DNA from: Betaproteobacteria bacterium
GTDB lineage: Bacteria; Pseudomonadota; Gammaproteobacteria; Burkholderiales; SG8-41
DNA length: 21,190 bases
Direction: 5' to 3'
Assembly (NCBI GenBank): GCA_025356695.1
Contig: JANXSE010000368.1
Span: 1-21,190 of the forward strand
The first letter of the stretch is position 1; each line of letters opens with the position of its first letter. A program made the translations under genes and the position numbers. Positions 14,395 to 21,139 of the stretch are shown here, one piece after another. Under the pieces are notes generated by a model. That model had not been told where the DNA came from and searched no databases. It saw only the letters and a list, made by a program, of their open reading frames with translations.

Positions 14395-15081
14395 TCAAGG
14401 AAGATCCGGGTCAAGCGAAAATCCGTACGGAATTTCCGCGTTTGAAAGCATGCCGACGACGCGTTTGGCCGCCTTCAGATAATTCGTGTTGGGCATGGCC
14501 GCAATACCCAATGTTTCGATGACCTTGCGCATCCCCGCGTAGTTTTCGCTCTCGCAGCAGGCGGTCTCGACCAGCGCGCCGTTGAACCAGACCCGCGCGA
14601 ATTCGCAGATGATGCCGGCAACCGTAAAGCCGTAGCGCATCTTCTCGACCGTCACCGGCACGAGATCTGGATGGCGGCGCGCCATCTCGATGAACTCGTC
14701 GATCTCGTAGCTGTCGCGGTCGAGCGGCATCTCAACTTTCAGATGCGCCACGATCTCCGCCAAATCGGCCTGCTTCACCGGAAACTGGAACTTGCCGCTC
14801 GGCTGGAATATTTCGTAGCCCTCGGGTGTAACGCCGACTTTCAACTTGATGTCGAGCAGGCCGTCGCGCACCTTGACGTTCGCGTCATCCGTGTTGGCAG
14901 ACAGCAAATAGGTCTCGGCCGGCATCTTGCGCGCCTTCTGCAGCGTGGCGCCGGCGTCCCACATCTTCGCCTCAACCAGCTCATTGATGTCCCGGCCGAA
15001 CACGCGGAACTCGGCGCGCGGCACGATCTTCGCAGCATCGGCCGCTGAAGTGGCGACGTTTTTGCTGATGACTGCTGACAT
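14395..15081 (-). CDS. Divergent CYTH-like protein
   Basis: The 228-residue soluble protein has no obvious annotated name. Compared by eye with the CYTH protein encoded just upstream, the order of motifs is similar: ETYLLS (56-61) at the RQGYL place, NVKVRDGLLDIK (68-79) at the TVRIR...TIK place, GYEIFQPSGKFQFPV (88-102) at the AEYEYPIP place, and VEKMRYGFTVAGIICEFARVW (145-165) at the IEKSRYKIP...WEVDEF place. Several acidic metal ligands of true CYTH enzymes are absent (for example, EFARV replaces EVDEF), so catalysis may be lost. A conserved C-terminal extension (about 180-228) has no parallel. The ATG at 15081 follows AAGGAG at about eight bases. The gene lies between the CYTH gene and the permease gene. 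Confidence 0.72.
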   Translation of the reverse strand: MSAVISKNVATSAADAAKIVPRAEFRVFGRDINELVEAKMWDAGATLQKARKMPAETYLLSANTDDANVKVRDGLLDIKLKVGVTPEGYEIFQPSGKFQFPVKQADLAEIVAHLKVEMPLDRDSYEIDEFIEMARRHPDLVPVTVEKMRYGFTVAGIICEFARVWFNGALVETACCESENYAGMRKVIETLGIAAMPNTNYLKAAKRVVGMLSNAEIPYGFSLDPDLP

Positions 15082-15129
15082 GGCGGCGGCTCCTTGTTCT
15101 GGTTGGTCGTGGTCAATGCGTCCGCTCAC

Positions 15130-15594
15130 CTACCACTGAGTAAAGGGATGTTTGATGAGGTTCGAGTTGAAGTAGCGCGGATCGCCGCTGACTTCGTCGC
15201 CGACCCACGCCGGCTTGTCGAATTTCTGCGCTTCGCTGGTCAGTTCGACCTCGGCCACGATCAGCCCCTTGTTATCGCCGAAGAACTCGTCGACTTCCCA
15301 CGTCAGTTCGCCAAGAGGAATCTTGTAGCGGCTTTTTTCGATGATCGGTTTTTCCGCGAGACTGTCGAGCATCGCGTTGCATTCATCGAACGGGATCGGA
15401 TATTCGTACTCGGCGCGCGTGTTGCCCACCGTGATGCCCTTGATGGTGAGAAAGGCCTTGTCGCCGACCGTGCGGATGCGCACGGTGCGTTCCTTGGCGC
15501 TGTTCAGATAGCCCTGACGGTAATGCGTGCCCTTAGCGAGCGCACGCCACGCATCGCCCTTCAGAAGAAACTTGCGTTCGATTTGTGTACCCAT
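15130..15594 (-). CDS. CYTH-domain protein, probable inorganic triphosphatase-type (triphosphate tunnel metalloenzyme)
   Basis: The 154-residue protein is a small stand-alone CYTH domain, like those that hydrolyse tripolyphosphate or thiamine triphosphate. Tunnel residues seen are Glu6 and Lys8 (IERKF), Arg26 (RQGYL), Arg39 and Arg41 (VRIR), Lys52 (TIKG), Glu62 and Glu64 (EYEY), Glu86-Lys87-Arg89 (IEKSRY), Glu100, Asp102 and Glu103 (WEVDEF), and Glu115 and Glu117 (EVE). The N-terminal signature ExExK reads QIERK, so its first Glu is Gln (codon CAA). The length equals that of known short members. The ATG at 15594 is chosen as the natural domain start; GGGG is the only ribosome-site candidate. 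It is the first gene of the cluster with the CYTH-like protein and the permease. Confidence 0.9.
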   Translation of the reverse strand: MGTQIERKFLLKGDAWRALAKGTHYRQGYLNSAKERTVRIRTVGDKAFLTIKGITVGNTRAEYEYPIPFDECNAMLDSLAEKPIIEKSRYKIPLGELTWEVDEFFGDNKGLIVAEVELTSEAQKFDKPAWVGDEVSGDPRYFNSNLIKHPFTQW

Positions 15595-15651
15595 GATGGC
15601 CCCTGTATGCCGAAAAATTCGGGGCAATGAGGTCAACCGGGACTGGTTGCA

Positions 15652-15666
15652 GTAGGGCAACCCTAC
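15652..15666. repeat. Short perfect hairpin in the CYTH leader
   Basis: GTAGGG and CCCTAC pair around CAA. It lies 58 bases before the CYTH start within the predicted leader and could be a small RNA hairpin. Nothing else supports a function. Confidence 0.3.
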
Positions 15667-15785
15667 GTGCAGAGGAAAACCGGGCGGAAACACTAACTCC
15701 GCGAGGTCACCCAGAGCAGCGTCGCGGCGAACCGCACGCCCGACGTCAAACAAAGCAGAAAACTGCCTGCCGTCGTTATAGGTTC

Positions 15786-15828
15786 AGTATCTGCCGCCTG
15801 TTGCGGCTTGCTTTGACGAATGTCAAAG
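15786..15828 (-). promoter_or_regulatory. Putative FNR/Crp-type box and promoter of the CYTH cluster
   Basis: CTTTGACGAATGTCAAAG (15811-15828) is a perfect inverted repeat with the FNR-family form TTGAC-N4-GTCAA. On the minus strand a GATACT -10-like element (15786-15791) places the box centre near -41, the class II activator position. A second -10 candidate, TATAAC, lies at 15775-15780. The predicted leader is about 185 bases. Confidence 0.5.
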
Positions 15829-15928
15829 CGGGATTGATTGTGCCGGCAACACCACCGCAGCCACGCCAATTCTTTGACGTGGCGCAAGAGCGCGCGCGCC
15901 CATGCGACGGGCATAGGCACGCCGCCGG

Positions 15929-16942
15929 TTACTCCGGCCGGATGCCGCCCTCACGGATCATCGCCTGATAGCGCACATATTCATTCTGCATCATGCGCGT
16001 GAAGCCGTCGGGCGTGCCTTCGGGTGTAGATTCCGCGCCCTGGCGCTGAAACAGTTCGCGCAGGCCCGCCTTGCGCAAACCCCGCACAATGTCGCCGTGC
16101 AGCTGCTCAACCACGCGGCGCGGTGTGCCGCGCGGTGCGACGATCCCCGACCAGGTATCGACCTGCGCCTCGGGCAAGCCGGCCTCGACGATCGACGGCA
16201 CGTTGGGCAGCGTCGGGCTGCGCTGTGGCGTCATCACCGCCAGCGCGCGCAGCCGCCCTTCGCGCACCGGCCCCAGCACCGAGGGCAGCGTGTAGATCGC
16301 ATAGTGCACGCGCCCCAGCGCGATCTCGATGAACGAATCGGAAATCTGCCGGTACGGCACGTGCACTGCGTTGATCTTCAGCGCGCGCGTAAAAATCTCG
16401 CCGGCCAGATGCGACGCCGAACCAATGCCGAGCGAGGCGTAATTCAATTCGCTGGCACGCGCGTAAGCAACAAATTCATTCGCATTACGCGCCACCAGCG
16501 ACGGCGTCACCGCCAGCACGTTGGTGATCGACGCTACGTGCGTGACGCCGATGATGTCGGCGAGCGCACGATACGGCGGCGGATCGCGCATCAGTTCGGT
16601 GATGATGCGCGTCACATCCACCATGCCCAGCGTGTAACCGTCGGCCATCGCCTTCGACACATGCGCGTTGCCGATCAGCCCGCCCGCGCCGGGGCGGTTT
16701 TCAACAATAATGCGCTTGCCGTAAAAATGGCCGAGCTCCTCGCCCAGCGAGCGCGCAAAAATATCGCTCGCCGTACCCGGCGAGGACGCGACGATGATGT
16801 GGATCGGTTTGGCCGGAAAGTCCGGCGCCTGTTCGTTTGGCACCGCCCAGCAAGGCGACGCCGCAAACGCCGCGCACAGCGCCAGCGCGCCGCGCAGGCG
16901 GGCGGGCGCAAAAAACTTCAACCGTGATCGGGAGCGGCGCAT
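15929..16942 (-). CDS. Bug/TctC-family tripartite tricarboxylate transporter substrate-binding protein
   Basis: The 337-residue periplasmic binding protein has a signal peptide (MRRSRSRLKFF start, hydrophobic ALALCAAFAA, cleavage after CWA near residue 33). The mature part follows the Bug pattern: YPxKPI-like DFPAKPIHIIV, the loop NRPGAGGLIGNAHVSKA, the domain-linking YASLGIGSASHLAGE, and PxVPSIVEAGLP. Such proteins bind carboxylates or other small acids. No TctA or TctB membrane genes are in the window, which is usual for Bug proteins in Burkholderiales. Neither possible start (16942 or 16993) has a good ribosome site; 16942 gives a normal signal peptide. The gene ends 334 bases from the CYTH start and is not obviously in that unit. 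Confidence 0.88.
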   Translation of the reverse strand: MRRSRSRLKFFAPARLRGALALCAAFAASPCWAVPNEQAPDFPAKPIHIIVASSPGTASDIFARSLGEELGHFYGKRIIVENRPGAGGLIGNAHVSKAMADGYTLGMVDVTRIITELMRDPPPYRALADIIGVTHVASITNVLAVTPSLVARNANEFVAYARASELNYASLGIGSASHLAGEIFTRALKINAVHVPYRQISDSFIEIALGRVHYAIYTLPSVLGPVREGRLRALAVMTPQRSPTLPNVPSIVEAGLPEAQVDTWSGIVAPRGTPRRVVEQLHGDIVRGLRKAGLRELFQRQGAESTPEGTPDGFTRMMQNEYVRYQAMIREGGIRPE

Positions 16943-17050
16943 AGGGGCTGACGATAGCCTGAACGGGGGCGGCGCATCAAGCTTGCGCTTCATGCGAACA
17001 AATATCTACGCCTTGCATAGGGAAAATTGCGGGTATTGGACGCGCAGTAG

Positions 17051-17153
17051 TCCCCCCATCCTATCCTTCCCCCACAAGGGGGGAAGGAACCTTCTAATCG
17101 GTGTCGTAGCCCGGAGTTTGTTTTTCTCCTTCCCCCCTTGAGGGGGGAGAGCC
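17051..17153. repeat. Family A palindromic repeat pair, locus 4
   Basis: Copy one (17051-17097) has ATCCTATCCTTCCCC, a CCCCCACAAGGGGGG core and GGAACCTTCTAA; copy two (17126-17153) is inverted, with TTCCCCCCTTGAGGGGGGAG. A half copy of family B (GTAGCCCGGAG, 17106-17116) lies between them. Confidence 0.75.
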
Positions 17154-17254
17154 AGCTTTATTGGCGAGGGGGCAATAGGGATGCGGGGAAGAAGCACCGC
17201 CGGGCCGCCGCCCCCAGCCAAATGGAAGCGCCGTGCCAATAAAATTGAGCATCC

Positions 17255-17288
17255 ATACGGCGGAATGCGCTTCGCTTTTCCGCCCTAC
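17255..17288 (-). repeat. Family B repeat, variant copy
   Basis: This is the reverse complement of the variant at 6635-6663: GGCGGAATGCGCTTCGCTTT followed by TCCGCC, with GGCGGA pairing to TCCGCC. It lies in the gene-poor region left of the L,D-transpeptidase remnant. Confidence 0.7.
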
Positions 17289-17351
17289 ATCTTCCGCGAC
17301 GCCGATCTCAACTCTCCCCTGAAATCCGTCATCGCCATCGGCGCCGGATCA

Positions 17352-17579
17352 TCATCCGGCTGGCCGGGCGTTTTGTCCGGATTGCCGCGCAACATGATTT
17401 TCGGGCAGCACAAACTCCATCGACTCACCGCCGAAATGCGTAAGCAGCACGTAATCCATGAATGCCGGAGGTACATTGATGCAACCTCAGGTGATGCGGC
17501 GGTCGTCCCGTTTTGACGATTGCAGCAAACGCATGCGCTCGCTGTTGAAGGCGCGATGAATCAGCAGATTGGTGTTGGC
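17352..17579 (-). pseudogene. L,D-transpeptidase (YkuD-type) remnant with an in-frame stop at the active site
   Basis: L,D-transpeptidases crosslink peptidoglycan or attach lipoprotein to it through a cysteine in a S/T-x-GC motif. Translating the minus strand in one frame gives ANTNLLIHRAFNSERM, then DDRRIT, a TGA stop (17487-17489), GCINVPPAFMDYVL and FGGESMEFVLPEN. This is the C-terminal catalytic half of the domain, with the catalytic His (LLIHRAF) and Cys (GCINV, codon 17481-17483). The stop replaces the residue right before GC, one base away from a serine codon. The N-terminal half is gone, and a family B repeat sits exactly where it should begin. The protein is therefore dead. Between 16943 and 17892 nothing else coding was found. 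Confidence 0.75.
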
Positions 17580-17608
17580 ATACCGCGCGAAGCGCATTCC
17601 ACCGTATG
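17580..17608 (+). repeat. Family B-like repeat, diverged copy
   Basis: ATACCGCGCGAAGCGCATTC continues to CACCGTAT, resembling the GCGAAGCGCATTCCGC half of the variant at 6635. It marks the breakpoint at which the L,D-transpeptidase reading frame is cut. Confidence 0.5.
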
Positions 17609-17672
17609 GATTTTTCGTTCAACCGGCGACGCGTCAGTTGGATTGCCAGGCGCTCATCAACCAGCAGAGTTT

Positions 17673-17703
17673 CCCGGAATATGCTGCGCTCCTTCCGGGC
17701 TAC
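17673..17703 (-). repeat. Family B repeat, inverted copy
   Basis: CCCGGAATATGCTGCGCTCC then TTCCGGGCTAC is the reverse complement of the copy at 6578-6608 with one or two changes. CCCGGAA pairs with TTCCGGG. Confidence 0.7.
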
Positions 17704-17892
17704 GAGACTTCGCACAGGACGGGGGAAATAAGCACAACGCACCAGCCAAGTGCAGCCGCCCGTCGGCACGGTGCACAATACATTGCAGATTGCCAAACAC
17801 TCGCTACCGTTTGCACCGTCGTCAACACCGGCGCATGATAGGCACACATTTCGCTTTACTCAGACATCATCTTTACCAACAACCCATTCAAA

Positions 17893-18879
17893 ATGAAAAT
17901 CTCCATCCACCTCGCCACCGCAACACTCTGCGCACTCAGCATCGTCGCCACCGCCTTCGCCGCCGAAAAAGTCGCCAAGGATTACCCGAACAAACCGATC
18001 CGCGTCGTCGTGCCCTCGCCCGCGGGCGGGCCGCCGGATCTCGTCATGCGCATGCTGCTGCCGCATTTCAGCCAGTCGATGGGCCAGCCGCTAGTGCTCG
18101 ACAACCGCGCCGGTGCGGGCGGCGTGGTCGGCAGCGCGACCGTGGCGAAGGGCACGCCCGATGGTTATACGTGGCTTGTCACCACCGCCTCGCACACCAA
18201 CACGCCGCCATTCAGCAAAAACGTGCCCTTCGATCCGGTGAAAGATTTTTCGCACGTGTCTCTCATCGCGCAGAACTTTGGCCAGGCGTTTGTCGTGCCG
18301 ACCAACTCGCCCGCCAAGAACGTGCAGGAACTGATCGCGCTGGCCAAATCCAAACCCGGCAAAATGAATTACGCCTCGGCCGGCATTGGCACCGCCAGCC
18401 ACATCCCCGCCGAAGTCATGAAATCGATGGCCGGTGTCGACATCGTCGGTGTGCAATACAAAGGCGTGCCCGAAGGCATGACCGACCTCATCGCCGGCCG
18501 CATGGACCTGATGTTCGTCGGCACACAGATCGCTCTGCCGCTGCTGCAAAGCAACCGCCTGCGCGTGCTCGCCCTCACCGGCGCCAAACGCTGGAAGGGC
18601 ATGCCCGACGTGCCCACCATGCAGGAGCTGGGCTTCAAAGGCTACGACCTCATCAACTGGTTCGGCTTCTGGCTGCCACCGGGCGCGTCACCGGCGCTGC
18701 TCGCGCGCCTGCACGCGGAGACGGTGAAAGCTTTGGCTGCGCCTGAAGTGCTCAAGCAGTTCGATGCACAAGGTCTCGAAGCAGTGGGCTCGACGCCGGA
18801 GAACTTCATCAAGTTCGTGACGGCGCAGTCGAAGTTCATGAATGAGTTGGCGCGGAAGATCGATGCGGGAGCCAAATAG
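17893..18879 (+). CDS. Bug/TctC-family tripartite tricarboxylate transporter substrate-binding protein
   Basis: The 328-residue periplasmic binding protein has the usual Bug length. The signal peptide is MKISIHLATATLCALSIVAT with cleavage at AFA-AE (residue 23-24). The mature part shows DYPNKPIRVVVPSPAGGPPD, the loop NRAGAGGVVGSATVAKGTPDGYT in pieces, YASAGIGTASHIPAEVMK, VQYKGVPEGMTDLIAG and PDVPTMQELGF, all typical. The ligand is probably a small carboxylate, but the pocket cannot be read from sequence. The ATG at 17893 has no ribosome site. There is no partner membrane gene nearby. It differs clearly from the TctC at 15929-16942, so the two are not a recent duplication. Confidence 0.93.
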   Translation: MKISIHLATATLCALSIVATAFAAEKVAKDYPNKPIRVVVPSPAGGPPDLVMRMLLPHFSQSMGQPLVLDNRAGAGGVVGSATVAKGTPDGYTWLVTTASHTNTPPFSKNVPFDPVKDFSHVSLIAQNFGQAFVVPTNSPAKNVQELIALAKSKPGKMNYASAGIGTASHIPAEVMKSMAGVDIVGVQYKGVPEGMTDLIAGRMDLMFVGTQIALPLLQSNRLRVLALTGAKRWKGMPDVPTMQELGFKGYDLINWFGFWLPPGASPALLARLHAETVKALAAPEVLKQFDAQGLEAVGSTPENFIKFVTAQSKFMNELARKIDAGAK

Positions 18880-18898
18880 CGCGTATGAGTAGGCCCCT

Positions 18899-19006
18899 TC
18901 CCCCCATCCTGCCCTTCCCCCACAAGGGGGAAGGAACTTTCTAACCTGCGCGTTCTGTTTTTATGCCCTCCCCCCTTGTGGGGGAGGGCTAGGGTGGGGG
19001 GAGGTT
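18899..19006. repeat. Family A palindromic repeat pair, locus 5
   Basis: Copy one (18899-18943) has CCCCCCATCCTGCCCTTCCC, the core CCCCCACAAGGGGG and GGAACTTTCTAA; copy two (18966-19006) is inverted, with CCCCCCTTGTGGGGGAGGGC and GGGTGGGGGGAGG. It lies between the convergent TctC and cytochrome-propeller genes and could act as a two-way terminator. Confidence 0.8.
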
Positions 19007-19014
19007 TTAGCCCC

Positions 19015-19045
19015 GCAGCCCGGAAGGAGCGCAGCGTATTCCGCG
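19015..19045 (+). repeat. Family B repeat
   Basis: GCAGCCCGGAAGGAGCGCAG then CGTATTCCGCG is almost the same as the copy at 6578-6608. It lies directly after family A locus 5 and 16 bases before the end of the cytochrome-propeller gene. Confidence 0.7.
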
Positions 19046-19060
19046 AAACATCACCCTCAA

Positions 19061-21139
19061 TCAATCCAGCGGCTGCACCCTCACCATATACCCGTTGTGA
19101 TCCACGTACCACACCGACACCGGCGTCGTCGAGTTGTCGATCCACGCGCGGCGGTTGTGTGAATACGGCTCGGGCATCCGGTAACCCACCCACTTCTCCG
19201 TCTTCGGCGTGAAGCGGAACATGATGCCCGACTGGATGACCGCGATCCACACGTCGCCGTTCTTGTCGGGCATCGCTTCGTACGCCGTCGCGTAGGGGAT
19301 CGGCGGGTTGTATTCGTAGAGCTGGTAGGTCTTGACGTCGAGCTTGTTCAGCACACCGCTGCCGCGGCCGGTCAGCCACGCGTTGCCGTCCTTGTCGAAG
19401 GCGCCTCTTGAATAACTGATAAACGGCGTGCGCGCCGGAAACTCGTTGTAGGTTTCCGTTTTCAGGTCCCACAAGCCGAACATGTCGCTGCCGCCGCCGG
19501 CCCAATAGCGGCCGTCGGGCGTGATGATGTTGTCGTAGGTGCCTTCGATCTTGCCCGGAAACTTGTATTCCTTCACCTCGCCGGTTTTGGTGTTGAGCCG
19601 GATCATGTTTTTGTGGTCGTCGGTTTCATACGCAAAACCGTTTTTGTCCATCGCGAAATTGCTGAACCCGGACGAGTTGATGCGATAACGCTCCGTCAGC
19701 TTGAACCGCTTCAGTTGTTTGCCCGTCTTCGCGTCGATGCCGGTCATGAAGTGATCCCACTGTTCCGAGAACCACACGACATCGTTGTCGTCGACCCAGA
19801 CACGGTGCGTGCCGGGCAGCGCGCCCTTCGTGTCCTCTTCAATCGTTGCCGGAATACGGTATTCCCTCACTTTGCCGGTCTTCGGATCGAGCGCGCCGTT
19901 GAACGGACTGCGGTGCGCGGTGTACCAGATGTTGCCTTCCTTGTCGGCATGCACGTCGTGCGGCGACAACAACCCGCGCGGCAATTCATATTCGGTGACG
20001 ACCACGCGCGTCGATGCGCCGCGCGGAAACGGCAGCGGCAGGATCGGCGGGTCCTTGGCATCCGGCCCGCGCACGCGCGTCAGGAATTTCACCAGCAGCT
20101 CTTCGCGCGCAACGCGCGCCGGCGACTGCTCATCGCTCTGGTTGATGAGCGGCGACCCGCCGCCGCGCGTCATGCGCCGCACAATCGCGCGCCAACTCGC
20201 TTCGTCATAGCGGTTGCGCATGATCTGCTGGTACGAGTGGCAATGCGTGCAAAGGTTGCTGAAAACTTTTTTCTCTTCGGCAGTGCCGGGCAGGTTCATC
20301 AGCCACTCGACGCCCGAGAGTTGCGCAATGATCTCGGGGTTCGGCGGCAGGAATTCGGTATTGCTCTGACGATTGAGCACGATGTCTTCGAGCGCCGTCG
20401 CGCCGCTGATCTGCACGCCCTCTTTCAACCACGGCTTGAACTCCATCGGCCGCGCGATGCGCAGTGTGTAGGTGTCTTTCTCAAGTAGCGGAAACTCGTA
20501 GCGGCCTTTTTTATCGGTGTAGACCGTCGTGCGTACCGCCGTCTTGCCGGAAATCAGCTGCACCGCAATGCCTTCGAGCAGCATACCGTCGGCGCGCGTG
20601 ACGACACCGCGCGCACCGCCGAGCTTCACCTTGCCGACGGGCACATGGCCGGTGTTGCCCTGCGTAGCACGGAACCGCGGATTCGGCGGCGGGTTCTCGG
20701 CGTCGAAGCAGCACGCATCCGACTTGATGTAGGCAACGAGATCGGCGAGATCCGCATCCTTCATCGTCGTGCCGAAGGCCGGCATCACCGGACTGCCCTG
20801 CTTGATCTTGTCGGTCAGCGACTGATCGGTGACCGGTTGGCCGGCCAGCGTGCGCGTGTAGATACCCTTCAACAGCGGGCCGGTTTTCGCGTACTGGTTG
20901 TGGCACATCCAGCACTTGTAGAAGTACAACTCCTCGCCGCGCTGCGGGCCACTCGTCGCGGTGGATCGATAGCTGTAGATTTCGTAAGAGCGCTGGTAGG
21001 TGTCGGGCTTGACGGGTTCCGCCGCGCGCGTGGCCGTGTTCGGCGTTTGCGCCGCTGCCGGCAGGCTCAGGGTAGCGCCGATCAACAGCGCCGCGCTCGA
21101 CACAATGGCTAACGCCACCCGTAACGAAACTTTACGCAT
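19061..21139 (-). CDS. Periplasmic dihaem cytochrome c with regulatory-like domain and seven-bladed lyase-like propeller
   Basis: The 692-residue product starts with a signal peptide (cleavage near residue 30, PAAAQT). A c-type haem domain follows with Cys76-x-x-Cys79-His80 (CWMCH) and a likely Met119 axial ligand (GSPVMPAFG). Residues about 172-256 look like a carboxypeptidase-regulatory beta domain (GGARGVVTRADGMLLEGIAV, YTDKKGRYEFPLL). A second haem motif, CTHCH, is at 297-301. From about 380 to the end seven repeats of the form xxDxxGNxWYT...LDPKTGKVxEYxxP make a propeller like virginiamycin B lyase/SMP-30 proteins. The order suggests an electron-accepting propeller enzyme in the periplasm; substrate and partner are unknown. 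GGGAGGGG precedes the ATG. No operon partner is visible; the upstream side ends at 21190. Confidence 0.9.
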   Translation of the reverse strand: MRKVSLRVALAIVSSAALLIGATLSLPAAAQTPNTATRAAEPVKPDTYQRSYEIYSYRSTATSGPQRGEELYFYKCWMCHNQYAKTGPLLKGIYTRTLAGQPVTDQSLTDKIKQGSPVMPAFGTTMKDADLADLVAYIKSDACCFDAENPPPNPRFRATQGNTGHVPVGKVKLGGARGVVTRADGMLLEGIAVQLISGKTAVRTTVYTDKKGRYEFPLLEKDTYTLRIARPMEFKPWLKEGVQISGATALEDIVLNRQSNTEFLPPNPEIIAQLSGVEWLMNLPGTAEEKKVFSNLCTHCHSYQQIMRNRYDEASWRAIVRRMTRGGGSPLINQSDEQSPARVAREELLVKFLTRVRGPDAKDPPILPLPFPRGASTRVVVTEYELPRGLLSPHDVHADKEGNIWYTAHRSPFNGALDPKTGKVREYRIPATIEEDTKGALPGTHRVWVDDNDVVWFSEQWDHFMTGIDAKTGKQLKRFKLTERYRINSSGFSNFAMDKNGFAYETDDHKNMIRLNTKTGEVKEYKFPGKIEGTYDNIITPDGRYWAGGGSDMFGLWDLKTETYNEFPARTPFISYSRGAFDKDGNAWLTGRGSGVLNKLDVKTYQLYEYNPPIPYATAYEAMPDKNGDVWIAVIQSGIMFRFTPKTEKWVGYRMPEPYSHNRRAWIDNSTTPVSVWYVDHNGYMVRVQPLD

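Noticed and set aside
14385..14414. Longer start for the anion permease (MTRIFLEGAI...)
   Set aside because: It would overlap the CYTH-like gene end, and the ATG at 14384 has AAGGAG at the right distance.
16994..17350. Short open frames on both strands
   Set aside because: They run through family A and B repeats, have no ribosome sites and resemble no known family. They are treated as non-coding.
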